Assembly (NCBI GenBank): GCA_030427985.1
Contig: JAUIBH010000003.1
Span: forward strand, 16,689-80,688
Direction: 5' to 3'
Length of the DNA stretch: 64,000 nt
DNA from: Bacteroidia bacterium
GTDB taxonomy: Bacteria; Bacteroidota; Bacteroidia; Flavobacteriales; Flavobacteriaceae
In this document: positions 9,028 to 17,111 of the stretch, in pieces
Layout of the letters: each line of letters begins with the position of its first letter
Position numbering within the stretch: position 1 is the stretch's first letter
The notes under the pieces: generated by a model
What the model was told of the DNA's origin: nothing
Seen by the model: the letters and a program-made list of their open reading frames with translations, nothing else
Database searches by the model: none
Position numbers and translations under genes: made by a program

Positions 9028-9441
9028 AATGTTGCTATTTAGGTTGATGTGTTACGAATCTGCAATCTAGGTTGGACAAAAGACCACTGTACTCCAAGAC
9101 TTAAGAATAAGATTGATGCTTGCTCTTGAGTCTTGCTATTTGGCTCTAGAATCTATTCGATTTGGGAAACAACTTGCCTAATTTTCAACATCGTGAATCA
9201 AGTCCCGCGCAAGTGAAAGATCTACTTTAGGTATGGGGAACTAAAAAATAAGGAGCAGGTAACGGACATGCCGTTATCGTTATTTAAATATACTAAAAAA
9301 ATGTTAACAAAATTCAATTGTATTGAATTTCACTGGATTCAAATAATTTAAAATCAATTATTTAGCCTTTTTCTTACAAATATCCAGTTTCATCCATGCA
9401 AATCTATTTTACCAGCTTTGGGGTGATGACAATTAAAGAAA
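9028..9441. other. Gene-free interval with palindromes and degenerate short repeats
   Basis: No credible reading frame. Near 9110-9165 there is low-complexity sequence of the CTTGAGTCTTG/TCTAGAATCT type, also seen at other gene borders here. A dyad at 9261-9275 (5-bp arms) and a perfect 8-bp inverted repeat at 9311-9329 (AATTCAAT, 3-base spacer) lie in A/T-rich DNA. These could be operators or parts of a transcript leader; nothing further can be said. Confidence 0.5.
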
Positions 9442-9467
9442 AAGCCCAGATGAGTTCATCTGGGCTT
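9436..9467 (-). terminator. Rho-independent terminator of the TonB receptor/DUF4249 operon
   Basis: A perfect 12-bp stem (9442-9453 with 9456-9467, only 2 bases between) is followed on the minus strand by TTTTCTTT. It lies 12 bp past the DUF4249 stop codon. Confidence 0.82.
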
Positions 9468-9479
9468 GTTGGGAAGGAT

Positions 9480-10322
9480 TTATTCAAAAGTATAAGTAGT
9501 TTTTATAGCCTCTGTGACCCGGAAATACCCATAGGCAATGTTGTTTGGATTATCCGCATTCACACAATTGCCTACTAAAGGCACTGGAGTTGGACTAAAG
9601 GGGTTTCCTGAGTTTTCATACTGTTCCACGAGTAGTCTCAAATAGTCATGATATTGTTTAGATATGCCGTAAAAAGCTATGTCTACCGTTTCTCCAGGTT
9701 GAAATTCTGTGATACCATCATCCTCGTCGGCTAATTTTTCATAGTAGATAGTGAATTCATTCCCATCAATAAACTCATCTTTGATGTAATATAGCTCTGG
9801 AAAGAGATTTGCCTCACTTTTAAAACGAAGAAAGTAATAGTTTTCAATGTTTGCAGGATCCTGAAAAGTCACGTTCACCTCCAAGGCATCTTCATCTTCT
9901 CCATCTTCGATGGATTGGTAGACATCCACAATATCACTCGCACCAACCAGGGTCTCGGTGGCCGAATATCGTTCATCGTTATAAATGACTTCCAATGTGT
10001 AGGTGTTTCCTATCACTGGAATAAAACTGGAGGTCGTGTATTCGCCATTATTTTGATCCTCAAAAACAAATTCAGCCCCTGAATCTTCATTGGTGACCCT
10101 TACCGATGCTCCGAGAACAGGAGCAATTTTTTGTTCAGCAAAATAAGGGGTTGAAGTGCTCAATAAAATGGTCTGGTCACTCCCTGTAGTACCTCTTTCC
10201 CAATCCAGCGAAGCTTCAATGGTAAGTCTCGGTGGAGCTTCTGGCACATCAACTTCAACAACATCGGTGCAAGAAACGCCGATAAGTAAAAAACAGAAAT
10301 AAAATATGTGAAATGGTTTCAT
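9480..10322 (-). CDS. DUF4249 lipoprotein, partner of the adjacent TonB receptor
   Basis: 280 residues with a lipobox LLIGVSC (Cys at about residue 19). The DUF4249 pattern is visible: an N-terminal acidic segment (VDVPEAPPRLTIEASLDWERG), a transthyretin-like beta-sandwich (GASVRVTNEDSGAEFVFEDQNNGEYTT), and the C-terminal NPFSPTPVPLVGNCVNADNPNNIAYGYFRV. DUF4249 proteins are nearly always encoded next to a TonB-dependent receptor and are thought to act as the extracellular ligand-capturing lid, as SusD does for SusC; the substrate is unknown. It starts 4 bp after the receptor stop. Confidence 0.86.
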   Translation of the reverse strand: MKPFHIFYFCFLLIGVSCTDVVEVDVPEAPPRLTIEASLDWERGTTGSDQTILLSTSTPYFAEQKIAPVLGASVRVTNEDSGAEFVFEDQNNGEYTTSSFIPVIGNTYTLEVIYNDERYSATETLVGASDIVDVYQSIEDGEDEDALEVNVTFQDPANIENYYFLRFKSEANLFPELYYIKDEFIDGNEFTIYYEKLADEDDGITEFQPGETVDIAFYGISKQYHDYLRLLVEQYENSGNPFSPTPVPLVGNCVNADNPNNIAYGYFRVTEAIKTTYTFE

Positions 10323-10326
10323 CAGT

Positions 10327-12726
10327 TTAGAATTTAAAATTATAGGTTACAGAAGGCACAATGCCAAAAATGGCGGTTCGGGTGGCCTCGTTGGCCCCGG
10401 TCTCCAAATTTTGACCAAAGGAGATGGAGGCCGCATTTTTCCGATTGAATACGTTGTAGATGCCAAAGACCCATTCGCCCTTCCATTTTTTATCGGGTCT
10501 TCGGTTGGGACGATAGGTAGCAGAGACATCCAAGCGGTAGTAAGCGGGCAATCGGTCTGCGTTGCGCTGTGAATAACTGGCAATGGAAACGCCTTCGTAT
10601 TGATACTGTCCATTGGGGTAGGTGACGGGGCGTCCAGTTTGATAAATGGCATTGGCCCCAAAACTCCATTTGTCATTTAACTGATAAGCTCCAGTGAGGG
10701 AGATGTCGTGAGTACGATCATAAGGCGTACTGTACCATTCGCCATTGTTGATCCCTGGGCCACCTGCATTGCCCCCAGGAGTGCGCTGCTCAGATTTGGC
10801 CAGGGTATAGGCCACCCAGCCCGTAAATGCTCCTTCATTTTTGCGTAGCAACACTTCGAGACCATAGGCACGGGATTCACCGGAGAGTACTTCCCGTTCA
10901 ATGGTGTTATTGCCGATCAGGTCAGAGCCGTCAATGTAATCAATCCGATTGTCCACGGTTTTGTAGAAGGTTTCCACTTCCATGGAATACATTTTGTCCT
11001 TGAAGTTTCTGAAATATCCTAAAGCAAACTGATCGGAAAGTTGTGGTTTGATGTATTTGCCACTGGGTGTCCAAACATCAATAGGCGTTACCGCTGAAGT
11101 GTTGGACAGCAAATGAATGTATTGGGCCGCTCTGGAATACCCCGCTTTTACCGAAGAGACCTCGTTGAGTTGATAGGCCAAGGATACTCGGGGCTCAAAA
11201 TTGCTGAACGTTTCAATGCTCTCACTTTTTGAATATATAGTCTCGCCAATGGGATCCTGCCGCTCGTAAATGCGCAGAGTACTGTTGTACACCAACGGAC
11301 GGTCATTCGCATAGTCATTCAAAGGTTGTCCCCCCATCCGGTTAAAATGACTGAACCGAATCCCATATTGAGCTGTTAGGTCATCGGTTAGTTTATGTTC
11401 TGCATTAATATAAACAGCACTTTCCAGGGCTCTTTTCTTGTCTAACTGCAATTCATTGATGGCAGAAGTTGGACTTGTGGGCTTTATCTGTCCTGGATCA
11501 AATACATACTTTATGGTACTTGCTCCAAAATCCAATTTAAAGGCATCATTGAAATAATACTTTAGATCGTACTTAATATTATAGTTTTGGATCGAGGAAA
11601 CCCAATCAAACTCAAAATCGTTGATGTTGAGTTCGTAATCGTAATTGCTATAGATTAAGGAAAGGTTAGAAAAGAGCCTGTCATTGAAAATATGGTTCCA
11701 ACGAAGGTTTCCAGATGCGTTTCCATAACTGCTACTAAAAGAGCCGCCTATATCAAAGAGGTCGCGTCCAAAATATCCAGATAAATACAGACGATTGTTT
11801 TTGTTGAGGTTATAGTTGGTCTTCAGGTTGAGATCATAAAAACTGGCACTGTTGTCCTCGCCAGCCAGTTTTAGGAAGAGATGGGCATAGGAACCTCTAC
11901 CTGCCACCAAAAAAGAACCGCGGTCATTGAACATAGGTCCTTCCAGGGCCAATCGGCTGGATATGGCGCCAATGCCTCCGGTCATCTCAAAGTTTTTACT
12001 GTTTCCGTCCTTTTGGCGAACATCCAAGACTGAGGATACGCGGCCTCCAAATCTGGCAGGAATACCGCCTTTGTATAATTTTAGGTCCTTGACCGCATCC
12101 GCATTGAATACTGAGAAGAAACCCAATAGGTGGGAGGTGTTGTAAATAATGGCCTCATCCAGTAACACCAAGTTTTGGTCCACTGCGCCGCCACGCACAT
12201 GAAAGCCGCTGGAGCCTTCCCCGTTGCTGGTAACCCCGGGAAGAATCTGCAACGACTTAATGATATCTACTTCACCTAAAACCACGGGCATTTGTTTCAC
12301 CGTTTTAATGTTGAGTTTGGAAACACTCATCTCAGGTTTGCGGAGTACGGCGCGTTCAGGCTCTTCGGCAGTGACTTCAACCTCATCCAATTGCGTGGAA
12401 AATTCCACCAGTTCCATATTCAAGGTGATATTTTTATCTAAAACCACTTGCTTGCTGACTTCATTAAAGCCCATATACGAAAAAATGAGGGTATAAGAAC
12501 CTGGAGGGGCACTGATTGAATAGAAGCCATACTCATTGGTAATAGCACCAATGTCTGTTCCTTTTAAAAAAATGGAAGTACCAAAAAGGGTTTCCCCATT
12601 GCTTTGGTCGGTTACTTTTCCACTGATGGTAAAATTGTTTTGGGCTTGCACTAACGATGAGCCCAATACAAGGGACAGGGCCAAGCACCAATAGGCTGGC
12701 CCGTTCCTTTTTTTGTTTTGTTTCAT
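10327..12726 (-). CDS. TonB-dependent outer-membrane receptor with carboxypeptidase-like N-domain
   Basis: 799 residues. A signal peptide ends near residue 29 (SLVQAQ). Residues ~32-115 form a carboxypeptidase-regulatory-like domain (ISGKVTDQSNGETLFGTSIFLKG). The plug spans ~125-235 (LQILPGVTSNGEGSSGFHVRGGAVDQNLVLLDEAIIYN). The rest is a 22-strand-type beta-barrel ending in aromatic SVTYNFKF. Together with the DUF4249 lipoprotein it forms a two-gene uptake pair driven by TonB-ExbBD, taking an unidentified ligand, possibly a peptide, glycan or siderophore. A 208-bp divergent region separates it from the glycosidase-like gene. Confidence 0.93.
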   Translation of the reverse strand: MKQNKKRNGPAYWCLALSLVLGSSLVQAQNNFTISGKVTDQSNGETLFGTSIFLKGTDIGAITNEYGFYSISAPPGSYTLIFSYMGFNEVSKQVVLDKNITLNMELVEFSTQLDEVEVTAEEPERAVLRKPEMSVSKLNIKTVKQMPVVLGEVDIIKSLQILPGVTSNGEGSSGFHVRGGAVDQNLVLLDEAIIYNTSHLLGFFSVFNADAVKDLKLYKGGIPARFGGRVSSVLDVRQKDGNSKNFEMTGGIGAISSRLALEGPMFNDRGSFLVAGRGSYAHLFLKLAGEDNSASFYDLNLKTNYNLNKNNRLYLSGYFGRDLFDIGGSFSSSYGNASGNLRWNHIFNDRLFSNLSLIYSNYDYELNINDFEFDWVSSIQNYNIKYDLKYYFNDAFKLDFGASTIKYVFDPGQIKPTSPTSAINELQLDKKRALESAVYINAEHKLTDDLTAQYGIRFSHFNRMGGQPLNDYANDRPLVYNSTLRIYERQDPIGETIYSKSESIETFSNFEPRVSLAYQLNEVSSVKAGYSRAAQYIHLLSNTSAVTPIDVWTPSGKYIKPQLSDQFALGYFRNFKDKMYSMEVETFYKTVDNRIDYIDGSDLIGNNTIEREVLSGESRAYGLEVLLRKNEGAFTGWVAYTLAKSEQRTPGGNAGGPGINNGEWYSTPYDRTHDISLTGAYQLNDKWSFGANAIYQTGRPVTYPNGQYQYEGVSIASYSQRNADRLPAYYRLDVSATYRPNRRPDKKWKGEWVFGIYNVFNRKNAASISFGQNLETGANEATRTAIFGIVPSVTYNFKF

Positions 12727-12934
12727 TTAATGATTTGAATTAAGAATTACGATTCGTTTTTTGATGTCTTCGCTTTAATGACATTTCAAAAAAGCAAAGG
12801 TTGCATGGGAATGAAAAAAAGAAGTTAACACGGAACGTGAGGTATTCGTTTGGGCAGAGACGTTGTTCGTCTAAGTTTCAAAGGGGAGACCAAAAAGATT
12901 GCCTAAATTCACTTCATCACATAATTGCAAAACA

Positions 12935-14044
12935 ATGAATAAATTCCTTTTGGCGATGGCCGTGGTGCTGTCCTTGACCGCTTGTACAGAAAAAAACAAA
13001 ATTCCGGTTTACGCTTGGATTGGAGGTCCAGGAGAAGCCACCGACCAAGAATTGGCGACCCAATTTTCAGATTTGAAAGAGAAGGGTGTGGATGGACTGA
13101 TGTACAATGGCGGACATGACCCCCAGACCTATAAACGCGTCGGGAAATTGGTAAAAGAGGCGGGAATGGAGTTCCATACTTGGATTCCCACCATGGTACA
13201 GGGCGAAAATCCAAAGTTGAAAAAGGAATGGTACGCCATCAATGGAAAAGGAGAGTCGGCTTTTGATAAGCCTGCCTATGTCCCGCATTATACATTTTTG
13301 TGTCCGAGTAAGGAAGGGGTCTATAACTTTTTGGCCAATCTCTATGGGAGTGTGGCCGAAATAGAGGAAGTGGACGGCATTCATTTGGATTACATCCGCT
13401 TTCCCGATGTGATTTTGGCTAGAGGTCTATGGGACAAATATGGACTGGTGATGGATAGGGAATACCCCCAATTTGATTATTGCTATTGTGATGATTGCAC
13501 ATCGGCCTTTAAAGAAAAAACAGGAATTGACATCAAAGAAATGGAAGACCCTGCCCAAGTGGCGGAATGGAAACAATTCCGATATGATTTGATCACCAAT
13601 ATGGTAAACCGATTGGCAGATGAAGTCCATTCCAAAGGAAAAAAGATAAATGCAGCCGTTTTTCCAGGCCCATCCATAGCCAAAAAATTAGTGCGACAAG
13701 ATTGGGGCAAATGGAACTTGGATGCCATTTATCCCATGAACTACAATGATTTCTATTTGGAAGGCCCAGAATGGGTAGGGGAAATGGTGAATGAAGAAGT
13801 GGCCACGGCAAAAAACAATGCTCCAGTGTATAGCGGATTGTTCATTTGTCCGAGACCTGAGAAAAAAGGAAGTGAAAAAGACCCGGAAAACCATGGCTTG
13901 CTTCCCGAAGAAATAGGAGAGGCCATTCAGAGCTCCATGGAGAATGGCGCAACAGGGATTTGCCTGTTCACCCCAGGAAGAATGACCGAAGCCCATTGGA
14001 AAGCCTTTGACGAGGCCATTCATAAAGAGTACAGTGTAAAGTAG
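12935..14044 (+). CDS. Glycosyl-hydrolase-like (GHL10/TIM-barrel) lipoprotein
   Basis: 369 residues from the ATG at 12935; an in-frame TTG at 12899 would add 12 residues but the lipoprotein signal MNKFLLAMAVVLSLTAC starts at 12935. The body looks like a TIM barrel of the glycosyl-hydrolase-like group: VYAWIGGP, GVDGLMYNGG, MEFHTWIPTM, then the barrel signature VDGIHLDYIRFPD, KKINAAVFPGP, LDAIYPMNYNDF and ATGICLFTPG. Acidic residues at the ends of strands (HLDYIRFPD, YPMNYNDF) are the likely active site. It probably cleaves or binds a sugar polymer at the cell surface; the substrate is unknown. A C-rich patch (YCYCDDC) could bind metal. Confidence 0.72.
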   Translation: MNKFLLAMAVVLSLTACTEKNKIPVYAWIGGPGEATDQELATQFSDLKEKGVDGLMYNGGHDPQTYKRVGKLVKEAGMEFHTWIPTMVQGENPKLKKEWYAINGKGESAFDKPAYVPHYTFLCPSKEGVYNFLANLYGSVAEIEEVDGIHLDYIRFPDVILARGLWDKYGLVMDREYPQFDYCYCDDCTSAFKEKTGIDIKEMEDPAQVAEWKQFRYDLITNMVNRLADEVHSKGKKINAAVFPGPSIAKKLVRQDWGKWNLDAIYPMNYNDFYLEGPEWVGEMVNEEVATAKNNAPVYSGLFICPRPEKKGSEKDPENHGLLPEEIGEAIQSSMENGATGICLFTPGRMTEAHWKAFDEAIHKEYSVK

Positions 14045-14065
14045 TTGTTTAATCATTAAGTGTTT

Positions 14066-14097
14066 GCCCTGCAATCGATTGGTTGTGGGGCTTTTTT
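14066..14097 (+). terminator. Likely terminator of the glycosidase-like gene
   Basis: An 11-pair stem with wobble pairs (14066-14076 with 14081-14091, loop GATT) is followed by six T residues, 22 bp past the stop codon. Confidence 0.6.
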
Positions 14098-14102
14098 CTG
14101 CA

Positions 14103-14174
14103 ACAGTTCATCCAGCCAAAACAACAATTCGGTAATTCTTTCTTTCCAAAACCTTTCATTCTTGACATTTTTGA
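14103..14174 (+). promoter_or_regulatory. Putative LytTR operator and promoter of the 2TM histidine kinase gene (copy 1)
   Basis: Two direct repeats, ACAGTTC at 14103-14109 and ACAATTC at 14124-14130, begin 21 bp apart. The block CCTTTCA follows 22 bp after the second repeat (14152) and TTTTGA 17 bp further (14169). The same words at the same distances recur upstream of the first stand-alone 2TM gene. LytTR regulators are known to bind paired imperfect repeats of about 9 bp spaced about two helical turns. CATTTTTG (14166-14173) partly fits the Bacteroidetes -7 element TAnnTTTG. The link to the response regulator encoded at 17112 is inferred. Confidence 0.55.
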
Positions 14175-14290
14175 TTCATCAATCAGAGAATCATCGGTCA
14201 AGACCATAAAAAGGGCGTGGAAACTTTTTGCTAATTTTAGCAGGCATGCGCCCTTTTTTATATGAAGGGGAAGTATAAATAGCATCTGGA

Positions 14291-15634
14291 ATGGAAAAGG
14301 CAATCAAATATATAGGCAAACTATTATCTATTGCGATACTGGTGGGCCTTGTAATAGCAACCATCTTTATAGGGTTGGAAGCACTTACCGGTGGGGATGT
14401 GGCCTTTAATGCCGAAATGATGCGTGAGGTGGGGTATTACATTTTTTATTCCATTGTACTGACTTTCCTCAATAGTTTCTATTATGATTATGTGAACCAT
14501 AAAGTTGTATGGAAACGATATGCCAAATACCGTTTGGCCATAAGCGCCCTTGGAGGCGTCCTTGTTACCATGATCGGCATTTTGTGGATCAGGATGGTGC
14601 TTGGCTTGGGTTTTGAAGGAAAGGACTGGGAAGCCTTTATTGCAAGTGAAGAACCTGCATTTTATGTTGTGGCCCTTCTGATTACCATGGTGGTCTCGGT
14701 GTTTTTCCATGCGGTATATTTCTATAAAAATTGGCAAGAAAAACGGGTAAAGGAGCAAAAAATCATTGCAGGCACAGCTTCTGCGCGCTTTGATGCTCTC
14801 AAGAACCAATTGGATCCCCATTTTTTGTTCAATAGCCTGAATGTACTCACCAGTCTCATTGAGGAAGACCCGGACCAGGCCCAACGATTCACTACCTCCC
14901 TGTCCAAAGTGTATCGGTATGTGTTGGAACAGAAAAACAAGGATTTGGTCACCGTCGATGAAGAACTCAATTTTGCTAGAACCTATGTCCGGCTTCTAAA
15001 AATGCGGTTTGAAGACAGTATCGTTTTTGAAATTCCCGAAAAGTGCACCATTCCCGATGCCAAAATTGTTCCGCTTTCATTGCAATTGCTACTGGAAAAT
15101 GCGGTAAAGCATAACGTGGTAACTACATCCAAACCATTGCATATCAAGGTTTTTGAGCAAAACGGGATGTTGGTTGTGAGCAATAACCTCCAAGAAAAAC
15201 AAGTAGTAAAGAAGAGCAGCGGTGTGGGGCTGCAGAACATCAAACAGCGCTACAATATTTTAACGGACCGTGAGGTAACCATAACAAAAAATACCTTGGA
15301 TTTTAGTGTTTCCTTGCCCATGCTCACACAGCAAGTGTCCTCCGCAGAGACCCAGCAGAGTTATATTGAGGAAAAAAGATACGCTAAGGCCAAAGAACAC
15401 GTGAAGGCCATCAAGGATTTCTACAGTAATCTAATCGCGTATTGTATTGTGATTCCGTTTTTATGGTGGATCAACTTTCGGACAACCGATTTTCTTTGGG
15501 CCTTCTTCCCAACCATAGGCTGGGGTTTTGGGGTTTTGGCACATGGCATGGAAGCTTTTGGCTATAATCCATTGTGGGGCAAACGCTGGCAAGAGCGAAA
15601 GATTCGGGAACTCATGGACAGTGAGGATTTTTGA
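14291..15634 (+). CDS. LytS/YehU-type sensor histidine kinase with C-terminal 2TM domain
   Basis: 447 residues. Four N-terminal membrane helices lie at ~9-30, ~48-66, ~82-102 and ~123-143. The His-kinase box LDPHFLFNSLNVL puts the phospho-His at 177; the ATP-binding part has LLLENAVKHN (~266-275) and SGVGLQNIKQRYN (~310-322). Residues ~361-447 are a 2TM domain: a basic helix (RYAKAKEHVKAIKDFY), two membrane helices, GWGFGVLAHG and the ending NPLWGKRWQERKIRELM. This tail is closely like the small protein encoded next (15808). The kinase should phosphorylate the LytTR regulator at 17112. The signal is unknown; the 2TM tail could sense the membrane or bind the small 2TM proteins. Confidence 0.93.
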   Translation: MEKAIKYIGKLLSIAILVGLVIATIFIGLEALTGGDVAFNAEMMREVGYYIFYSIVLTFLNSFYYDYVNHKVVWKRYAKYRLAISALGGVLVTMIGILWIRMVLGLGFEGKDWEAFIASEEPAFYVVALLITMVVSVFFHAVYFYKNWQEKRVKEQKIIAGTASARFDALKNQLDPHFLFNSLNVLTSLIEEDPDQAQRFTTSLSKVYRYVLEQKNKDLVTVDEELNFARTYVRLLKMRFEDSIVFEIPEKCTIPDAKIVPLSLQLLLENAVKHNVVTTSKPLHIKVFEQNGMLVVSNNLQEKQVVKKSSGVGLQNIKQRYNILTDREVTITKNTLDFSVSLPMLTQQVSSAETQQSYIEEKRYAKAKEHVKAIKDFYSNLIAYCIVIPFLWWINFRTTDFLWAFFPTIGWGFGVLAHGMEAFGYNPLWGKRWQERKIRELMDSEDF

Positions 15635-15705
15635 TTTTTTCAGACAAGAGACAAGAGCGTTGGATCTCACCTTTAACCTTTTAACCCTTAACCCATAGCC
15701 CCTCC

Positions 15706-15777
15706 ACAATTCATCCCTAAAAAACAACAATTCGCGAAACTACTTTTTCCTACGCCTTTCAGTATCCCGAATTTTGA
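15706..15777 (+). promoter_or_regulatory. Putative LytTR operator and promoter of the 2TM operon (copy 2)
   Basis: ACAATTC at 15706-15712 and again at 15727-15733 are 21 bp apart; CCTTTCA (15755) and TTTTGA (15772) follow at exactly the spacings found upstream of the kinase gene. GAATTTTG (15769-15776) resembles the -7 element. The start codon of the first 2TM gene is 30 bp beyond. Conservation of words and spacing between two otherwise diverged intergenic regions argues for a shared binding protein or recent duplication. Confidence 0.55.
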
Positions 15778-15807
15778 GGTGTAATCAAAAAAACAAAATC
15801 ATTCATT

Positions 15808-16086
15808 ATGGAAAACTTAGACGAATATAAATACCTTAGAGCAAAAGGAAAGGTAGAAAAAATCAAATCCTTTTATTCGAGCCTATTGGCTTATTGTGTC
15901 GTAATTCCAATTTTAGCGTATTTGAATTACAAAACCACTAGCTTCCCATGGGTAGTTTTCCCTGCGGTGGGCTGGGGCATTGGGCTTACGCTTCTGTGGA
16001 TGTGTGCCAATGGCTACAATCCCATTTTGGGAAAAGATTGGGAGGAGCGCAAGATTCAAGAGCTTATGAAAGATAAAGATTTTTAA
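15808..16086 (+). CDS. Small 2TM-domain protein A
   Basis: 92 residues. Layout: charged amphipathic helix (YKYLRAKGKVEKIKSFY, ~7-24), membrane helix ~27-44 (LLAYCVVIPILAYLNY), short loop, second membrane helix ~50-70 (FPAVGWGIGLTLLWM), then GYNPILGKDWEERKIQELM. This is the 2TM family, small membrane proteins of unknown function common in Flavobacteria. It is the closest of the four to the tail of the histidine kinase (shared FYS-L-AYC-VIP and the GYNP-GK-W-ERKI-ELM ending in DF), pointing to domain duplication between them. It opens the 2TM run. Confidence 0.85.
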   Translation: MENLDEYKYLRAKGKVEKIKSFYSSLLAYCVVIPILAYLNYKTTSFPWVVFPAVGWGIGLTLLWMCANGYNPILGKDWEERKIQELMKDKDF

Positions 16087-16124
16087 CAATGCCTATATTT
16101 AGGTGACCATCTAAAGCAGGACAA

Positions 16125-16427
16125 ATGGAAAATTTAGATAAAGAAAGTAAGTACATGAGGGCAAAAGAACGGGTGGATGAACTTAAAAAGTTCTATGCCA
16201 ACCTGTGGTCCTACATATTGGTCATTTCGGTATTGGCCTTGATCAATTACCTGACCAACAGGTTTAGCTATATGTGGTTTTTATGGGCCGCATTCGGTTG
16301 GGGCATTGGAGTGTTCTTTCATGCTGTGGGTACTTTCAACTTGAACCCTTTTTTTGGGAAAGGTTGGGAAGAAAGAAAGATAAAAGAGTATATGAAAGAA
16401 GATGAAAAAACAAAAAAATGGAGATGA
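16125..16427 (+). CDS. Small 2TM-domain protein B
   Basis: 100 residues with the family plan: SKYMRAKERVDELKKFYANL (basic helix), membrane helix LWSYILVISVLALINYL (~26-43), second helix around FLWAAFGWGIGVFFHAV, then NPFFGKGWEERKIKEYMKE and a Lys-rich tail. It follows protein A by 38 bp and ends 2 bp before protein C, so B and C are probably translationally coupled. Function unknown. Confidence 0.85.
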   Translation: MENLDKESKYMRAKERVDELKKFYANLWSYILVISVLALINYLTNRFSYMWFLWAAFGWGIGVFFHAVGTFNLNPFFGKGWEERKIKEYMKEDEKTKKWR

Positions 16428-16429
16428 TC

Positions 16430-16735
16430 ATGGATGATATGGAAAAAGATAAATACAAGAGAGCTAAAAAGCGCGTGGAGGAAATGAAGGGGTTTTATAT
16501 CCACATGTCCATCTACATTGTGATCAATGCATTTATCCTCGTAAACATCTATATGCATTCGGATAATTTTTGGCAATGGCCGCATTTCATCACTTTGTTT
16601 GCCTGGGGTATTGGCTTAACCATGCACGGGGCCAAGGTATTTGGATTCTGTTTACTATTTGGAAAAAACTGGGAAGAGCGGCAAATCCAAAAGTATATCG
16701 ATAAAGACAAGAAAGACGCGGATAAATACGTGTAG
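16430..16735 (+). CDS. Small 2TM-domain protein C
   Basis: 101 residues from the ATG at 16430, chosen because the paralogues all start about 8-10 residues before the YxxAKxRV helix; ATGs at 16418 and 16424 would overlap gene B. Basic helix DKYKRAKKRVEEMKGFY, membrane helix IYIVINAFILVNIYM, second helix FITLFAWGIGLTMHGAKVF (GWG is AWG here), then LLFGKNWEERQIQKYIDK and a charged tail. Confidence 0.85.
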   Translation: MDDMEKDKYKRAKKRVEEMKGFYIHMSIYIVINAFILVNIYMHSDNFWQWPHFITLFAWGIGLTMHGAKVFGFCLLFGKNWEERQIQKYIDKDKKDADKYV

Positions 16736-16744
16736 CAATTCAAT

Positions 16745-17080
16745 ATGGAGAACCTGAAAAACAATACATATAACAAGGCTACCAAACGGGTCAAAGAATT
16801 GAAGGATTTTTACCGACACCTAAAAATCTTTGTGGTGATCAATGCCATTTTGTACCTATTTAAAAGTGGGGTGTTGCAGCCATTTCTTCCAGAAGGGCTT
16901 TCTTTGGAGACCTACTACTTTAATTGGGTGGATGCCCATCTGATTGTTTGGATTTTGATATTGGCGGTCCATACGGCATACCTTTTTCGATATAAACTGA
17001 CTTTCTTGAAGAAGTGGGAGGAACGACAAATTCAAAAGTATATGGATAAAGAAGAGAGCGAAACCAAGAAGTATCGGTAA
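16745..17080 (+). CDS. Small 2TM-domain protein D (divergent)
   Basis: 111 residues. The N-terminal helix (NKATKRVKELKDFYRHL) and the C-terminal WEERQIQKYMDKEE are conserved, but the middle differs: a longer loop after helix 1 (LQPFLPEGLSLETYYFNWVD), the second helix reads IVWILILAVHTAYLF, and the GWGIG motif is lost. It is the most diverged paralogue and may have a different partner. It lies 9 bp after gene C and 31 bp before the response regulator. Confidence 0.83.
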   Translation: MENLKNNTYNKATKRVKELKDFYRHLKIFVVINAILYLFKSGVLQPFLPEGLSLETYYFNWVDAHLIVWILILAVHTAYLFRYKLTFLKKWEERQIQKYMDKEESETKKYR

Positions 17081-17111
17081 AAATGTATTACCATAAACAA
17101 CCAAAACAACT

